This document shows positions 7,944 through 18,546 of a DNA stretch of 43,073 nt, in pieces. How positions within the stretch are numbered: the stretch's first letter is position 1; each line of letters opens with the position of its first letter. The position numbers were made by a program, and so were the translations under genes. The notes below the pieces were generated by a model. The model worked only from the letters and a program-made list of their open reading frames with translations, ran no database searches and was not told the DNA's origin. Source of the DNA: Actinomadura alba (GTDB taxonomy: Bacteria; Actinomycetota; Actinomycetes; Streptosporangiales; Streptosporangiaceae); NCBI RefSeq assembly GCF_014323705.1, contig NZ_JABVEC010000050.1, forward strand, positions 1 to 43,073, read 5' to 3'.

Positions 7944-9046
7944 CGGACACCCCCTCGCCATGCCGGTCCGGGAACGAGGCCGGTGACCAGCTGCACGCAC
8001 AGATCGGCCGGCGGGCTCCGGTGGAAGGCGACGGGCAGCTCGCCGTGTTCGAGGGCGGTCGCCAACCGCCGGTCGCTCGACACCACGCCCACGAGCGGCA
8101 GGCCGAGCGCCTGCGCGATCGCACCGGCGGTGAGCCCGCCCGGGGCCGGACCTCGTACGACCACGCGCACGTCGGAGGTGTGACGCGCGAGGGCGGCGGC
8201 GACGCGGTGGCCGGCCACGACCGCCCGCAGCTCGGCGGGCACCACGAGCAACGTGACGCCGGCGGCCGTCAGGGCCTCGGCCGCCGCGTCGCCGAGATGG
8301 CGAGGCAGGTCGACGACGACCAGCTGGAAGCCGCGTTCGCCCGCGTCGAGCACGGAACGCATCGCCTCGGCCGGAACCGGCTCGGCTTCACCACGGTGCC
8401 AGGAGAGGACGGCGAGGCCGCCGTCGCCGGGCGCGCCCTCGGCCGTCCCGGCCAACCCGGGCAGCGACTCCCGCAGCACCGAACCGCTCAGTCGCCCGTG
8501 CAGGCCGGCGAACTCGGGCCACCGGGCACCCGGCGCCCGCTCCTGCCCGAGGACGAGGTCGAGGCCGCCGCCGAGTGGATCGCCGTCTATGAGCAGGGTG
8601 CGAAGGCCGCGGGACATCCCCGCGAGGGCGAGCACAGCGGCGAAGGTACTGGCCCCGGCACCGCCTCGGCCGCCCGTGACACAGACCGTGACGGCTCGCT
8701 CGCCCGCGGGCTCGGCGGCCGCCGAAAGCGCGTCGACCAGCCGGGCCTCGGCGCCGGGAAGCACCGCGACGTCCTGTGCGCCGATGTCGACGGCGGTGCG
8801 GTAGACCTCTTCGTCGTCACGCCCGTTCGTGACCAGGATGACGCCTGGCCGCCTGGACATGCCGTCCCCGGCCAGCTCGGCCGCCGAGCCGAGGTCGACG
8901 AGTACGAGCGGCGGATGCCGCCAGGCGGCCCGCGCCTGGCCGGGATCACGCGCCACCTCGGCCTCCGCGTCGGCGGCCGCGGCGAGGCGGAGCAGGTCGT
9001 CGAGCAGCACGGGATCGGTGGTGGCGATCAGTGCGGCGGTGCCCAT
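7940..9046 (-). CDS. ssd: CpaE-like protein / septum site-determining protein Ssd
   Basis: A 368-aa MinD/ParA-fold protein. A receiver-like N-terminal region (about 1-120, LIATTDPVLLDDLLRLAAAAD) precedes the ATPase-like domain beginning VCVTGGRGGAGASTFAAV. The deviant Walker A lacks the lysines: KGGxGK[ST] is replaced by RGGAGAS. This is common in actinobacterial CpaE homologues and implies weak or absent ATP hydrolysis. LIDGDPLGGGLDLVLGQE and VVVDLPRHLGDAA mark the switch regions. In Mycobacterium the homologue Rv3660c affects septation; CpaE proteins localise pilus machinery. First gene of the coupled ssd-tadABC operon; the start is preceded by a 950-bp intergenic region. Confidence 0.86.
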   Translation of the reverse strand: MGTAALIATTDPVLLDDLLRLAAAADAEAEVARDPGQARAAWRHPPLVLVDLGSAAELAGDGMSRRPGVILVTNGRDDEEVYRTAVDIGAQDVAVLPGAEARLVDALSAAAEPAGERAVTVCVTGGRGGAGASTFAAVLALAGMSRGLRTLLIDGDPLGGGLDLVLGQERAPGARWPEFAGLHGRLSGSVLRESLPGLAGTAEGAPGDGGLAVLSWHRGEAEPVPAEAMRSVLDAGERGFQLVVVDLPRHLGDAAAEALTAAGVTLLVVPAELRAVVAGHRVAAALARHTSDVRVVVRGPAPGGLTAGAIAQALGLPLVGVVSSDRRLATALEHGELPVAFHRSPPADLCVQLVTGLVPGPAWRGGVR

Positions 9047-10002
9047 CGGATCCTCCCGGCGTTCGCTCGGTGGAGCACCACCATGCGCTGCGGTAAAGGC
9101 GGACCGAAAGAGGTTTCCCCAGCCTGTGGATAACGTCGCCTACCGGCTTCGGCGCGCTCGTGTCTCGCGCACCGATCGGACGTGGAAATGAGGCGACCCC
9201 CGCCGGGGGGGAGAGCGGGGGTCGCCGAACGGTCCGGCTCCGGGGGGGTAGAGCCGGGCCGTTTCCCAAGAGAGCCTCGGGTGGGTCTTACAAAGGAGAT
9301 CGTCAGTTGGATCTAGAGTGAGTGCAAAGTCGAGGTCTAGCGATCTGACAGATACAACATATGCTGCCCGATCCCCCGGAGTTTTGTAACACCAAAACGG
9401 ACAGCGTTGAGTCTTTTTTATCACCGGTCAGACGAGGGGCCGTACCATGTCGCATGCTTTGGCATTCGATGACCCTTTCGACCCCTGACCGCTGTCAATG
9501 GACCTGGGCAGGCCTTGACAAGACTGGGATGCTACAGCACGTCAGGTAGATCTTTCCGGGCCTACGTCAGGTCTGAACGCCGGAAACCGATCACGGTCCG
9601 TGATCGTTTCCCCGGTACTGCGACGCGTTCTGAATGGCCGCTGTTCGATGGGCCGGAACCACCGGAACCGCCTCCGCCGATCCGTGGACGGCCCTTGACC
9701 GGTCACCGCCCGTTTTTCGGGTCAGGGCTTGTCAAGTGCTGTGATGAGGCGTAGACAGGTGTCACGGACCCTTGCGTCCTAGCACGGCAGCCGGGCACCC
9801 ACGCGCGACCAGCCGCGGGAGGCGCGTTGCGACGGGCTTGTCCCGTTCCGACGAATATGAGGTGCACGCTTGGTAACCCGGTGTGACGTGGCGGCGGCGG
9901 CGTCCCCCGGCGGGGCGCCGTTCGCTATGCCGCTAAATAGCGGGATTTGGTGCGAATGCGCGGATCTCTCGAGATGATCGTGAGCGCAGCCATTCGACCG
10001 CC
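9047..10002. other. Long intergenic region before the tad operon
   Basis: About 950 bp with no credible gene: open readings are short and of random composition. It holds two strong tandem hairpins (9192-9260), AT-richer stretches at 9270-9440, and CTTGACAAG near 9513 with its exact inverse CTTGTCAAG near 9729. A small hairpin CCGCTA/TAGCGG near 9930-9943 may help terminate the minus-strand gene ending at 10003. Confidence 0.5.
9192..9260. promoter_or_regulatory. Two tandem GC-rich hairpins in tad operon leader
   Basis: GGCGACCCCCGC (9192-9203) pairs with GCGGGGGTCGCC (9215-9226), a perfect 12-bp stem. GGTCCGGCTC (9231-9240) pairs with GAGCCGGGCC (9251-9260), 10 bp with one G-T wobble. They lie 146-214 nt before the ssd start. 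On the minus strand they could be a leader attenuator or end a small RNA; a bidirectional terminator is the alternative. Short T-runs on either side are weak. Confidence 0.55.
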
Positions 10003-10902
10003 TCAGCCGCGCAAGAACGCCTCACAGATCGCCAGTGAATCGCGGGCCGCCACGGTCATCGCATCGGCGCAGTGCCGCACCCACAGGGCCACCCCTTGTG
10101 GCGTGCCTTCCGCATAGGCGCGCAGCGCCCCGGCGTACTCGTCCGCCAACTCCGCGTGTCCCACCTCTGGAGCGGTCAGCGACTTCGGGTCGAGACCGCG
10201 CTCGACCAGCGTGAGCCGCTGCGCGGCCCGCGCCACCATTCCGTCGCCCCAGCCGAATGGCCGCAGTACGAGCAGCTCGCCCTGCGCGATCGCGCCGACC
10301 ACCAGGGCGGGCGCCTCGGTCGGCGTGGTCAGGAGCCCGCTGAGAACGTCCAGCCGGGCCGCGACCTCGCGTGCCGGCGGCGGCGGGCCAAGCTCCAGCG
10401 GATCACTGACGTCGTCTCCGGCGCCGCGCGGCCGGCCCAGCCCGTCGGGCGGCACGGCGCCGGCCGCCGCGAGGACGTGCAACCTGGCGAGCGCCTGCCT
10501 CGGCGCCTGCCGCCAGGTCTCGGTCAGCAGCCCGATCTCAGCGGAGATCCGCAACGCGCCCTGTACGACGGGGTCGCTCAGACCGTGCTCGCCCCCGCCC
10601 GCCTCGTCGCCCTTCACTCCGGCGGCCGGCACGGCGGCCGCGCGCAACTCCTCCAGCGTCAGGGCGGCGCCCTCGAGGGCGGCCGAGGCGCGTGCGCCGC
10701 GCAGAGCCGACTCGGCGGTCACCTCGGCGCTCCGGCGCCGCAGGATGCGGTGGCCGAGCAGCCGGTCCACCGCGCGTCGCGCGTCCGTCACCGCGTCCAT
10801 GACTTCGGGCAGCGCCGCCACTTGGGCAAGGGGGTCGTTCACCCGGCCGACCCTAACCGCTCTGATCGCGCGATCTGACCAGGCCGCCGTGGCGGGCGTC
10901 AC
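10003..10902 (-). CDS. Fic-fold-like protein with degenerate active site
   Basis: A 299-aa protein sitting between ssd and acs, where actinomycete genomes often carry a conserved protein labelled 'oxidoreductase' or Fic-like. SALRGARASAALEGA (about 64-78) fits the Fic inhibitory-helix motif (S/T)xxxE(G/N). ALARLHVLAAAG resembles the next conserved helix. The catalytic loop HPFx(D/E)GNGR appears only as LRPFGWGDGMVARAAQR (about 212-228): His is Arg and the nucleotide-binding nest is altered, so AMP transfer is unlikely. GTG 10842 (start VNDPLAQV) is an alternative start, 20 codons downstream. Divergent from acs. The family call is by motif and is moderately sure. Confidence 0.6.
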   Translation of the reverse strand: MTPATAAWSDRAIRAVRVGRVNDPLAQVAALPEVMDAVTDARRAVDRLLGHRILRRRSAEVTAESALRGARASAALEGAALTLEELRAAAVPAAGVKGDEAGGGEHGLSDPVVQGALRISAEIGLLTETWRQAPRQALARLHVLAAAGAVPPDGLGRPRGAGDDVSDPLELGPPPPAREVAARLDVLSGLLTTPTEAPALVVGAIAQGELLVLRPFGWGDGMVARAAQRLTLVERGLDPKSLTAPEVGHAELADEYAGALRAYAEGTPQGVALWVRHCADAMTVAARDSLAICEAFLRG

Positions 10903-11015
10903 GTTACTCTCGGGACCGGGCCGGAAGGTGGACCGCGCACTTGTGACCCCGTGGAGTCCCTGGTGGAGTAGGCCTTACCGTGCGCGCCCGAAATTTACGC
11001 TTTGGAGGAGACCAC

Positions 11016-12974
<1,959 letters not shown>

Positions 12975-12995
12975 CCGGCTGGACCGGCCTTCCGG

Positions 12996-13038
12996 AAGGG
13001 GTGCCGCGCCGGGAGATCCCCGGCCCGGCACCCCTTTT
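12996..13038 (+). terminator. Rho-independent terminator after acs
   Basis: AAGGGGTGCCG (12996-13006) pairs with CGGCACCCCTT (13026-13036), with further pairing of CGGG and CCCG inside the loop, and the right arm runs into TTTT. It lies 21 nt after the acs stop. Confidence 0.85.
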
Positions 13039-13039
13039 G

Positions 13040-13516
13040 CGTCTCCACCGCCCGCTCCCGCGTCTCTCCACCGCCCGCTTCCACGTCGCCGCCCCCGCTT
13101 CCACGTCGCCGCCCCCCGCTTCCGCGTCCCACGCGCAGGCCACGGAGGAACGTCGTCGGAAGATCGCTGAAATGGCGACTCCGGCTGGAGTAGGATTCAC
13201 CATTTCACTGCTCATCGGCGATTTGACCTACGCGGGAACGGATCGATCCGGAAGAGTGGGGCCACGACGGTCCTGATCGCGAGCCCCGGGTGTCGATGTC
13301 GGCGGCCGTCGCGGGATCCGGGTGCGTCAGCGGCCATGCGGTGGGAACCACAGGCGGCGACACCACACCGTGGGACCCCAGACCGTGGAACCCCAGACCA
13401 CGGGACGGCGGGAACACGGGACGGCGGGACCGGAGACGGCGGCAGCGGGATGCCGGTGGCCGGGCGCCGGACCGGGCTGCCAGGCTGGTGATGGCCCTTG
13501 CGAGAAGGAGAGCGAT
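13040..13516. repeat. Gene-free spacer with short GC-rich repeats
   Basis: Between acs and the holin-like gene. At 13048-13127 there are imperfect direct copies of CCGCTTCCACGTCGCCGCC-like units, and at 13360-13440 short GGGAC/GGGACGGCGGGA-type repeats. No gene is supported. The 3' end contains the GAAGGAG ribosome site (13504-13510) of the next gene. Confidence 0.5.
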
Positions 13517-13939
13517 ATGACCGACGTACGGCCGGAAGAACAGATCGAGGACAGGTCTCTCGGCGAACTGGTCGCGCTGGCGTCGAGCAACGTCTCCCGG
13601 CTGATCAGGTCGGAAATCGAGCTCGCCAAGCTGGAGCTCAAGGACGATGCCAAGAAGGCCGCGTGGGGCGGCATGCTCTTCACGATCGCCGGCGTCATCG
13701 GCGGCCTCATCGTGATCCTGTTGTCGATAGCGGCGGCGTACGGGCTGGTCGCGGTCGGCATCTGGCACTGGGCGGCGTTCCTCATCGTCGCCGGCTTCTA
13801 CGTGGTGCTCGCCGCGGTCCTCCTCGGCCTGGGCTACCTGCGGATGCGGAAGATCACGGGTATCCAGCGCACCCGCAGGACTCTCAAGGACCTCACGGCC
13901 ATTCGCCGGGCCAGTGATACCCCGGCGATCCCCGAGTAA
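13517..13939 (+). CDS. Phage-holin-like membrane protein (actinobacterial holin superfamily III)
   Basis: A 140-aa integral membrane protein. An acidic/amphipathic N-terminus (SLGELVALASSNVSRLIRSEIELAKLELKDDAKKAAWG) precedes two hydrophobic helices (about 52-78 and 84-110) and a basic C-terminal tail. This is the common layout of the actinobacterial 'phage holin family' proteins, which are chromosomal and not lytic phage genes. GAAGGAG lies 6 nt before ATG 13517. It is 5 bp upstream of the epoxide-hydrolase-like gene, so they are likely one transcript. Corresponds to Rv3669. Molecular function is unknown. Confidence 0.8.
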   Translation: MTDVRPEEQIEDRSLGELVALASSNVSRLIRSEIELAKLELKDDAKKAAWGGMLFTIAGVIGGLIVILLSIAAAYGLVAVGIWHWAAFLIVAGFYVVLAAVLLGLGYLRMRKITGIQRTRRTLKDLTAIRRASDTPAIPE

Positions 13940-13944
13940 CGCCC

Positions 13945-14868
13945 ATGCCCCAACGTGACGAGTCGGTCATCCACATCGATGGCCCGTGGGAGCACCGGGC
14001 GGTGAGCGCGGGAGGCACCCGCTTCCACGTCGCCACCCTCGGCGACGGACCACTGGTGCTGCTGTTGCACGGCTTCCCGGAGTTCTGGTGGTCGTGGCAC
14101 AACCAGCTCGTGTCGCTCGCGGCGGCCGGCTACCGGGCGGCCGCCGTCGATCTGCGCGGCTACGGCGGCAGTGACAAGCCACCCCGCGGCTACGACCTCG
14201 TCACGCTCGCCGGTGACGCCGCGGGACTCGTGCGCGCGCTCGGGGAGGCGAACGCCATCGTGGTCGGCCACGACTGGGGCGGGCTGCTCGCCTGGACGAT
14301 GGCGGTCTATCACCCCAAGGTGGTCCAGCGGCTCGTCCCGGTCTCGGCGCCGCATCCGCTCCGGCTGCGGCAGGCCGTACGGGCCGACGCCCGCGGCCAG
14401 GGATGGGCCGCGCGGCACACGCTGGCGTTCCAGGTGCCCATGTTGCCCGAGCGCCGGCTCGTACGCGACGACGCGGCTCTGGTGGGGCGGCTGCTGCACA
14501 GGTGGTCGGGACCGGGCTGGCCGGACGAACGCACGGAACGGCTGGTCCGCGACGCGTTCCAGATCCCGGGCGTCGCGCATTCCGCGCTGGAGTACCACCG
14601 CTGGCTGGTGCGGTCGTTGCCGCGCCCTGACGGGATGCGGTACGCCCACCGGATGCGCGGACCGATCCGGATACCCACGCTGCACCTGCACGGCTCTCTC
14701 GACTCCTGCACCCTGGCCCGCAGTGCCCAGGGTTCGGGGCGGTACGTGGAGGCACCGTACCGCTGGAAGCTCATCGACGGCGCGGGACACTTCCCCCATC
14801 AGGAACGACCGCGCGCCTTCGACACCGAGTTGCTCGGCTGGCTGGCCGACCCCGAGCCGGAACGCTGA
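13945..14868 (+). CDS. Alpha/beta hydrolase, epoxide hydrolase type (EphE-like)
   Basis: A 307-aa alpha/beta-hydrolase. The oxyanion motif HGFPEFWWSW is at 42-51 and the nucleophile elbow GHDWGG at 108-113 (Asp110), as in epoxide hydrolases and dehalogenases. HGSLDSCT carries the acid candidate and GAGHFPHQE the catalytic His. The cap domain lies between about 135 and 225. Substrate cannot be deduced. Follows the holin-like gene by 5 bp; same order as Rv3669-Rv3670 (ephE) next to marP. Known epoxide hydrolases also need cap tyrosines; those are not assigned here. Confidence 0.85.
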   Translation: MPQRDESVIHIDGPWEHRAVSAGGTRFHVATLGDGPLVLLLHGFPEFWWSWHNQLVSLAAAGYRAAAVDLRGYGGSDKPPRGYDLVTLAGDAAGLVRALGEANAIVVGHDWGGLLAWTMAVYHPKVVQRLVPVSAPHPLRLRQAVRADARGQGWAARHTLAFQVPMLPERRLVRDDAALVGRLLHRWSGPGWPDERTERLVRDAFQIPGVAHSALEYHRWLVRSLPRPDGMRYAHRMRGPIRIPTLHLHGSLDSCTLARSAQGSGRYVEAPYRWKLIDGAGHFPHQERPRAFDTELLGWLADPEPER

Positions 14869-14927
14869 ACACCGCGCCCCGAGCGCCGGACAGCGCACCC
14901 TCCACCGCCGATGATCCACGGCATAGA

Positions 14928-15401
14928 GTGGTACGCGTGCGGGATCGTGATCAGGACGGACGCGCGCGGAACGCCAGGCCGCGGGACGCCTACGGGCGAC
15001 CGCTGCCGCACGGGGCGGCGGGTGTGCCGACGATGCCCGACGACCTGTCGATGCCGCCCGGTGCGGCCGTCGCCGAGGCACAGCGACTACTCGACGCCGA
15101 TCGGCCGTTCCATGCCCACGAGGTGCTCGAGGCCGTATGGAAGTCGGCGCCCGACGAGGAACGCGAGCTGTGGCGCGGCCTCGCCCAGGTGGCCGTGGGC
15201 CTGACCCATGTGCGCCGGGGCAACACCAAGGGCGCCCGTGCGTTGCTGAACCGTGCCGCCGATCGGATCGAGCCCTTCGCCCCGGCCCCGTACGGGCTCG
15301 ACGTCGCGGGCGTCGCGCGCGACGCGCGCCGGCTGGCCGAGCGGATCGAGGGCGAGGGCCTGGAGCCTGCCGCCGACCTCGGCATCCGCCTCACCGGCTG
15401 A
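14928..15401 (+). CDS. DUF309 domain protein
   Basis: A protein of up to 157 aa with a DUF309 helical domain. The signature RPFHAHEVLEAVWKSAPDEERELWRGLAQVAVGLTHVRRGN occurs in pieces at about 58-100, followed by a helix containing GARALLNRAADRI. Function is not known for the family. An acidic/basic N-terminal stretch of ~40 residues precedes it. Starts at GTG 14928; GTG 14937 in the same frame is an alternative and no clear ribosome site is seen, so leaderless translation is possible. Converges with marP. Confidence 0.8.
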   Translation: MVRVRDRDQDGRARNARPRDAYGRPLPHGAAGVPTMPDDLSMPPGAAVAEAQRLLDADRPFHAHEVLEAVWKSAPDEERELWRGLAQVAVGLTHVRRGNTKGARALLNRAADRIEPFAPAPYGLDVAGVARDARRLAERIEGEGLEPAADLGIRLTG

Positions 15402-15407
15402 CCCGCC

Positions 15408-15443
15408 GATCCGGTGAATCCGGTGGATCCGGCCGATCCGATG
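15408..15443. repeat. Four 9-bp direct repeats
   Basis: GATCCGGTG, AATCCGGTG, GATCCGGCC and GATCCGATG follow each other without gaps between the convergent DUF309 and marP genes. Confidence 0.7.
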
Positions 15444-15478
15444 GATCGAGGCGGTGGGAACAAGTCACCCGGAGCGGA

Positions 15479-16702
15479 TCACTCCGAGCACGTCTGGGTG
15501 TCCACCGCCTCGGTCGCGTTCTGGCCGGCCTGGGCGTCGCCGGCGACCTCGTGCGCGGTCAGCGCATAGCCGGTTTCCCGATCATCGAGCGCCGCAGCGA
15601 AGATCACACCGTAGACGGTGCCGTCGGCGGCGAGCAGCGGGCCTCCGGAGTTGCCCGCCTTGACCGCCCCGCGGATGGCGTAGATCTCCCTGGTGACCTG
15701 GCCCGAGTGATAGATGTCGGGGCCCTCGGCCCGCTGCTTGGCCCGGATCCGTGCCGCGACGGCGGTGAACGGCCGCCCCCTCGGGAAGCCGGCGACCACG
15801 GCCGGGTCACGGCTCTTCGCGTCGCCGTTGAACCTCAGCGACGGCGCGGGCAGGCCGGGAACGTGCAGTACGGCGATGTCGCGCTTGGGGTCGTACACGA
15901 CCACCCTGGCCCGGTGCGGTCGCCCGCTCATGGTGACCACCTGGGAGTAGCCGCGCACCCCGGCGACCACGTGGGCGTTGGTCATCACCCGCTCACGCGC
16001 GTAGACGAACCCGGTGCCCTCGATGCGGCGCTGACACTGCGGCGCCGTACCAATGATCTTGACGATGCTGCGCTGCGTGCGGCGCAGCTCCTCGGTCTTG
16101 AGCACGTCGTTGTCGGGGGCCGGCACCTCCACGACCGACTCGCCGCCGAGCCCGCCGAACACCTGCGGGAACTCGGTCTTGCCGACGAACCCCTTGAACG
16201 AGGAGAACCAGCCACGCGCGGTGTTGGGCATCACGTCGTCCACCGCGCCGAGCACGGTCGAGCTGTTGACCTGCTTGCGCAGCACCCCGAACGGCGACCC
16301 GGCCACGGCGGTGCCGATGAACCAGGCGACCAGCAGCAGGGACACCGCGCTCACGAGCGAACCGCCGACGGCGTCGACGGCGCGCGCGTTGTCACCCGTG
16401 ACCCGGTTGCGCAGCACCGCACCGGCCGACGACGCGATCAACTGCCCCAGGGTCGCGGCGAGGAACGCGATCACGATCGCGAGGAGCGCCTGCTGCGCGG
16501 ACCCCTCGACCACCGCTCTGGCGATCGGGGGCGCGATCACCGCTCCCAGAACGCCGCCGCCGACGAACCCGACGAAGCTCAGCACTCCGACAATGAAGCC
16601 CTGGCGGTAACCGGAAACGGCGAAAAGCACCACGAGGGCCAGCAGGATGAGATCGAGAATGTGGTCGCCCAGCACCAGTTCACCGTATAGGGCATGACGC
16701 AC
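15479..16702 (-). CDS. marP: MarP-type membrane serine protease
   Basis: A 407-aa membrane-bound protease. The N-terminal CvpA-like region has four membrane helices (about 15-32, 36-60, 72-92, 110-135). An extracytoplasmic trypsin-like domain follows, with the triad visible as His244 (TNAHVVAG), Asp275 (KRDIAVLH) and Ser352 (GNSGGPLL). Cys223 and the near-C-terminal Cys (DTQTCSE) may form the disulfide known in the mycobacterial enzyme. Rv3671c (MarP) protects against acid and oxidative stress by acting in the periplasm. GTG 16702 has GAGGGG 9-14 nt upstream and gives a length close to the 397-aa homologue; longer in-frame readings look non-coding. Confidence 0.92.
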   Translation of the reverse strand: MRHALYGELVLGDHILDLILLALVVLFAVSGYRQGFIVGVLSFVGFVGGGVLGAVIAPPIARAVVEGSAQQALLAIVIAFLAATLGQLIASSAGAVLRNRVTGDNARAVDAVGGSLVSAVSLLLVAWFIGTAVAGSPFGVLRKQVNSSTVLGAVDDVMPNTARGWFSSFKGFVGKTEFPQVFGGLGGESVVEVPAPDNDVLKTEELRRTQRSIVKIIGTAPQCQRRIEGTGFVYARERVMTNAHVVAGVRGYSQVVTMSGRPHRARVVVYDPKRDIAVLHVPGLPAPSLRFNGDAKSRDPAVVAGFPRGRPFTAVAARIRAKQRAEGPDIYHSGQVTREIYAIRGAVKAGNSGGPLLAADGTVYGVIFAAALDDRETGYALTAHEVAGDAQAGQNATEAVDTQTCSE

Positions 16703-16845
16703 AATTCTCGTCCCCTCACCGGACCACTTCCGGCGCCCGCCCGTAACCGCAGGGCACGACATCGCCCCATCACGCTGAGGGCGGAGAATCATCCTGGCGC
16801 CGGACGCCGGCCCGATCGGCCCGCGTCAGGCCAGGTCGGCTCCGG

Positions 16846-17556
16846 TCACGCCTGCCGCCCGGCCGCCGGAGCCGATCGGGGACCGGTCGCCCCATCACCG
16901 CGTGAGCGGCCGCCCGCGAGATCCAGGATCTCCTGCGGAAGATCTTCGACACGGGTGGTGTCCCACGGCCGCGACCAGCCGCCCACGTCCAGCAACTGGG
17001 TCAGCAGCCCCGCGGTGAAGCCCCAGACCAACATGCCGCCGGCCTGGAAGGCGGGGGCGGCGTGACCGCTGGGACTGCGCACGTTGAGCCGGTTCGCGGG
17101 CTCGACCAGTTCGGCGATGGGCACCCGGGCGACCGAGGCCACCTCCCCGGGATCGGCCGCGAAGACCTCGGTGGGCTCCCGCCACCAGCCCGCCACCGGG
17201 GTGACGCGGTAGCCGCTGTGCGCGAGATACAGCTCGGGGAGTACGGCCAGGATCTCCACGCCGGCGGGGTCGAGGCCGGTCTCCTCCTGCGCCTCCCGCA
17301 AGGCCGCGGCGACCGGGCCCGCGTCGCCGGGGTCGATCCCGCCACCAGGGAAGGCCGGCTGACCGGCGTGATTGTTCAGCGTGACGGCGCGCTGGATCAG
17401 GAGTAGATCCGGGCCCTCGGTGCCCTCGCCGAACAGCACGAGCACGGCGGCGGGCCGGGCTCCGGGGCTGGGCAGGCGCAGGAACGGCGGGACCTGAAGG
17501 TTCTCGGCGCCGGCGCGGAACGGCTCAAGCCATCGTGGAATCTCGCTCATCCGCAT
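16846..17556 (-). CDS. NUDIX hydrolase, CoA pyrophosphatase type
   Basis: A 236-aa NUDIX protein. The CoAse-type lead motif LNNHAGQPAFPGGGIDPGD runs straight into the NUDIX helix AALREAQEETGLD (about 84-96), with the REAQEE metal ligands intact. This motif pair marks the UPF0035/NudL class that cleaves CoA and derivatives to 4'-phosphopantetheine and 3',5'-ADP. Starts at 17556 (MRMSEIPRW) or ATG 17550. Same order as Rv3672c next to marP. The C-terminal GGRSRGDGATGPRSAPAAGRQA tail is disordered. Activity is inferred from the family. Confidence 0.85.
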   Translation of the reverse strand: MRMSEIPRWLEPFRAGAENLQVPPFLRLPSPGARPAAVLVLFGEGTEGPDLLLIQRAVTLNNHAGQPAFPGGGIDPGDAGPVAAALREAQEETGLDPAGVEILAVLPELYLAHSGYRVTPVAGWWREPTEVFAADPGEVASVARVPIAELVEPANRLNVRSPSGHAAPAFQAGGMLVWGFTAGLLTQLLDVGGWSRPWDTTRVEDLPQEILDLAGGRSRGDGATGPRSAPAAGRQA

Positions 17557-17719
17557 CCGTATCCGGCCCCGTCACCAGGCCGGCACTCCGGAAGGCGTTC
17601 TCGCGGCGATGACCTCGGTCTGTGCTGGATCTTGCTCGCTGCCGTCCCCAATGGTGCTCCCTACGCGTTCATGGTTCCAGCCAGTACCCCGGCCCACGTA
17701 TTCCCGGTGCGGCGAGCGA

Positions 17720-18430
17720 TCACGAGAAGGGGCCCGCCTTGACGAGCTTGGCGGCGGTCTTCTCGTCCGTGGGGCCTTCGCCGAAGGACGGGCACAACCG
17801 GGCCAGCGGGCAAACGCCGCACGCTGGCCGGCGCGAGTGGCAGATCCGGCGCCCATGCCAGATCAGCCGGTGGGACAGGTCCGTCCAGTCCTTCCGCGGG
17901 ATCAGCTCGCCGATCTCGTGCTCGACCTTCACCGGATCGGTCTCGGTGGTCCAGCCGAACCGGCGGACGAGCCTGCCGAAATGCGTGTCCACGGTGATCC
18001 CCGGCACGTCGAAGGCATTGCCGAGCACGACGTTCGCGGTCTTGCGGCCGACGCCCGGCAGGCTCACGAGTTCGGGCATCGTGCGGGGCACCTCACCGTC
18101 GAACCGCTCGCACAGCGCATGTCCCAGCTTGATGATGCTGTTGGTCTTGGCGCGGAAGAACCCGGTCGGCATGATGATCTTTTCCATCTCCTCGCGGTCC
18201 GCGGCGGCGTAGTCCTTGGCCGACCGGTAGCGGGCGAAGAGGGCCGGCGTGGTCGCGTTCACCCGGCGATCCGTACACTGAGCGGACAGAATCGTGGCGA
18301 TGAGCAGCTCAAGCGGGTCGGAGAAGTCCAGCTCGCAGTGCGCGTCAGGATAGAGAGCGGCGAGTTCCCGGTTCATCCGCCGAGCGCGGCGAACCAGGGC
18401 GAGACGCGATTCCGCAGTGTTGCGAGGCAC
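17720..18430 (-). CDS. nth: Endonuclease III
   Basis: A 236-aa DNA glycosylase/AP lyase that removes oxidised pyrimidines in base excision repair. The helix-hairpin-helix LPGVGRKTANVVLG holds catalytic Lys130; Asp148 is in TVDTHFGRL. The 4Fe-4S ligands are Cys197, 204, 207 and 213 (CX6CX2CX5C). GTG 18430 is chosen because the SRLALVRRARRMNR start is conserved with Rv3674c; no ribosome site is seen, so the message may be leaderless. Divergent from crp over a 116-bp shared promoter. The thioredoxin-like gene found between this and the NUDIX gene in M. tuberculosis is missing here. Confidence 0.95.
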   Translation of the reverse strand: MPRNTAESRLALVRRARRMNRELAALYPDAHCELDFSDPLELLIATILSAQCTDRRVNATTPALFARYRSAKDYAAADREEMEKIIMPTGFFRAKTNSIIKLGHALCERFDGEVPRTMPELVSLPGVGRKTANVVLGNAFDVPGITVDTHFGRLVRRFGWTTETDPVKVEHEIGELIPRKDWTDLSHRLIWHGRRICHSRRPACGVCPLARLCPSFGEGPTDEKTAAKLVKAGPFS

Positions 18431-18501
18431 GAGGAAAAGCGTAGGCGGTGCGGCCGGCCTTTGTGTCCAGCTCAGCATGCACCCCCCGTTCACGTCCGCG
18501 G

Positions 18502-18517
18502 TGGGACGTACGTCACA
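18502..18517. promoter_or_regulatory. Candidate Crp binding site
   Basis: TGGGA-CGTACG-TCACA matches the Crp/Rv3676 palindrome TGTGA-N6-TCACA with a single mismatch. It lies 30 bp before the crp GTG and 72 bp before nth, suggesting autoregulation. Confidence 0.65.
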
Positions 18518-18546
18518 CTATGCAGGTAAGTGTTCGAGGAGGAAGC

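Noticed and set aside
9361..9754. Short readings in the tad leader region
   Set aside because: Both (62 and 79 aa) lack ribosome sites, motifs and codon bias.
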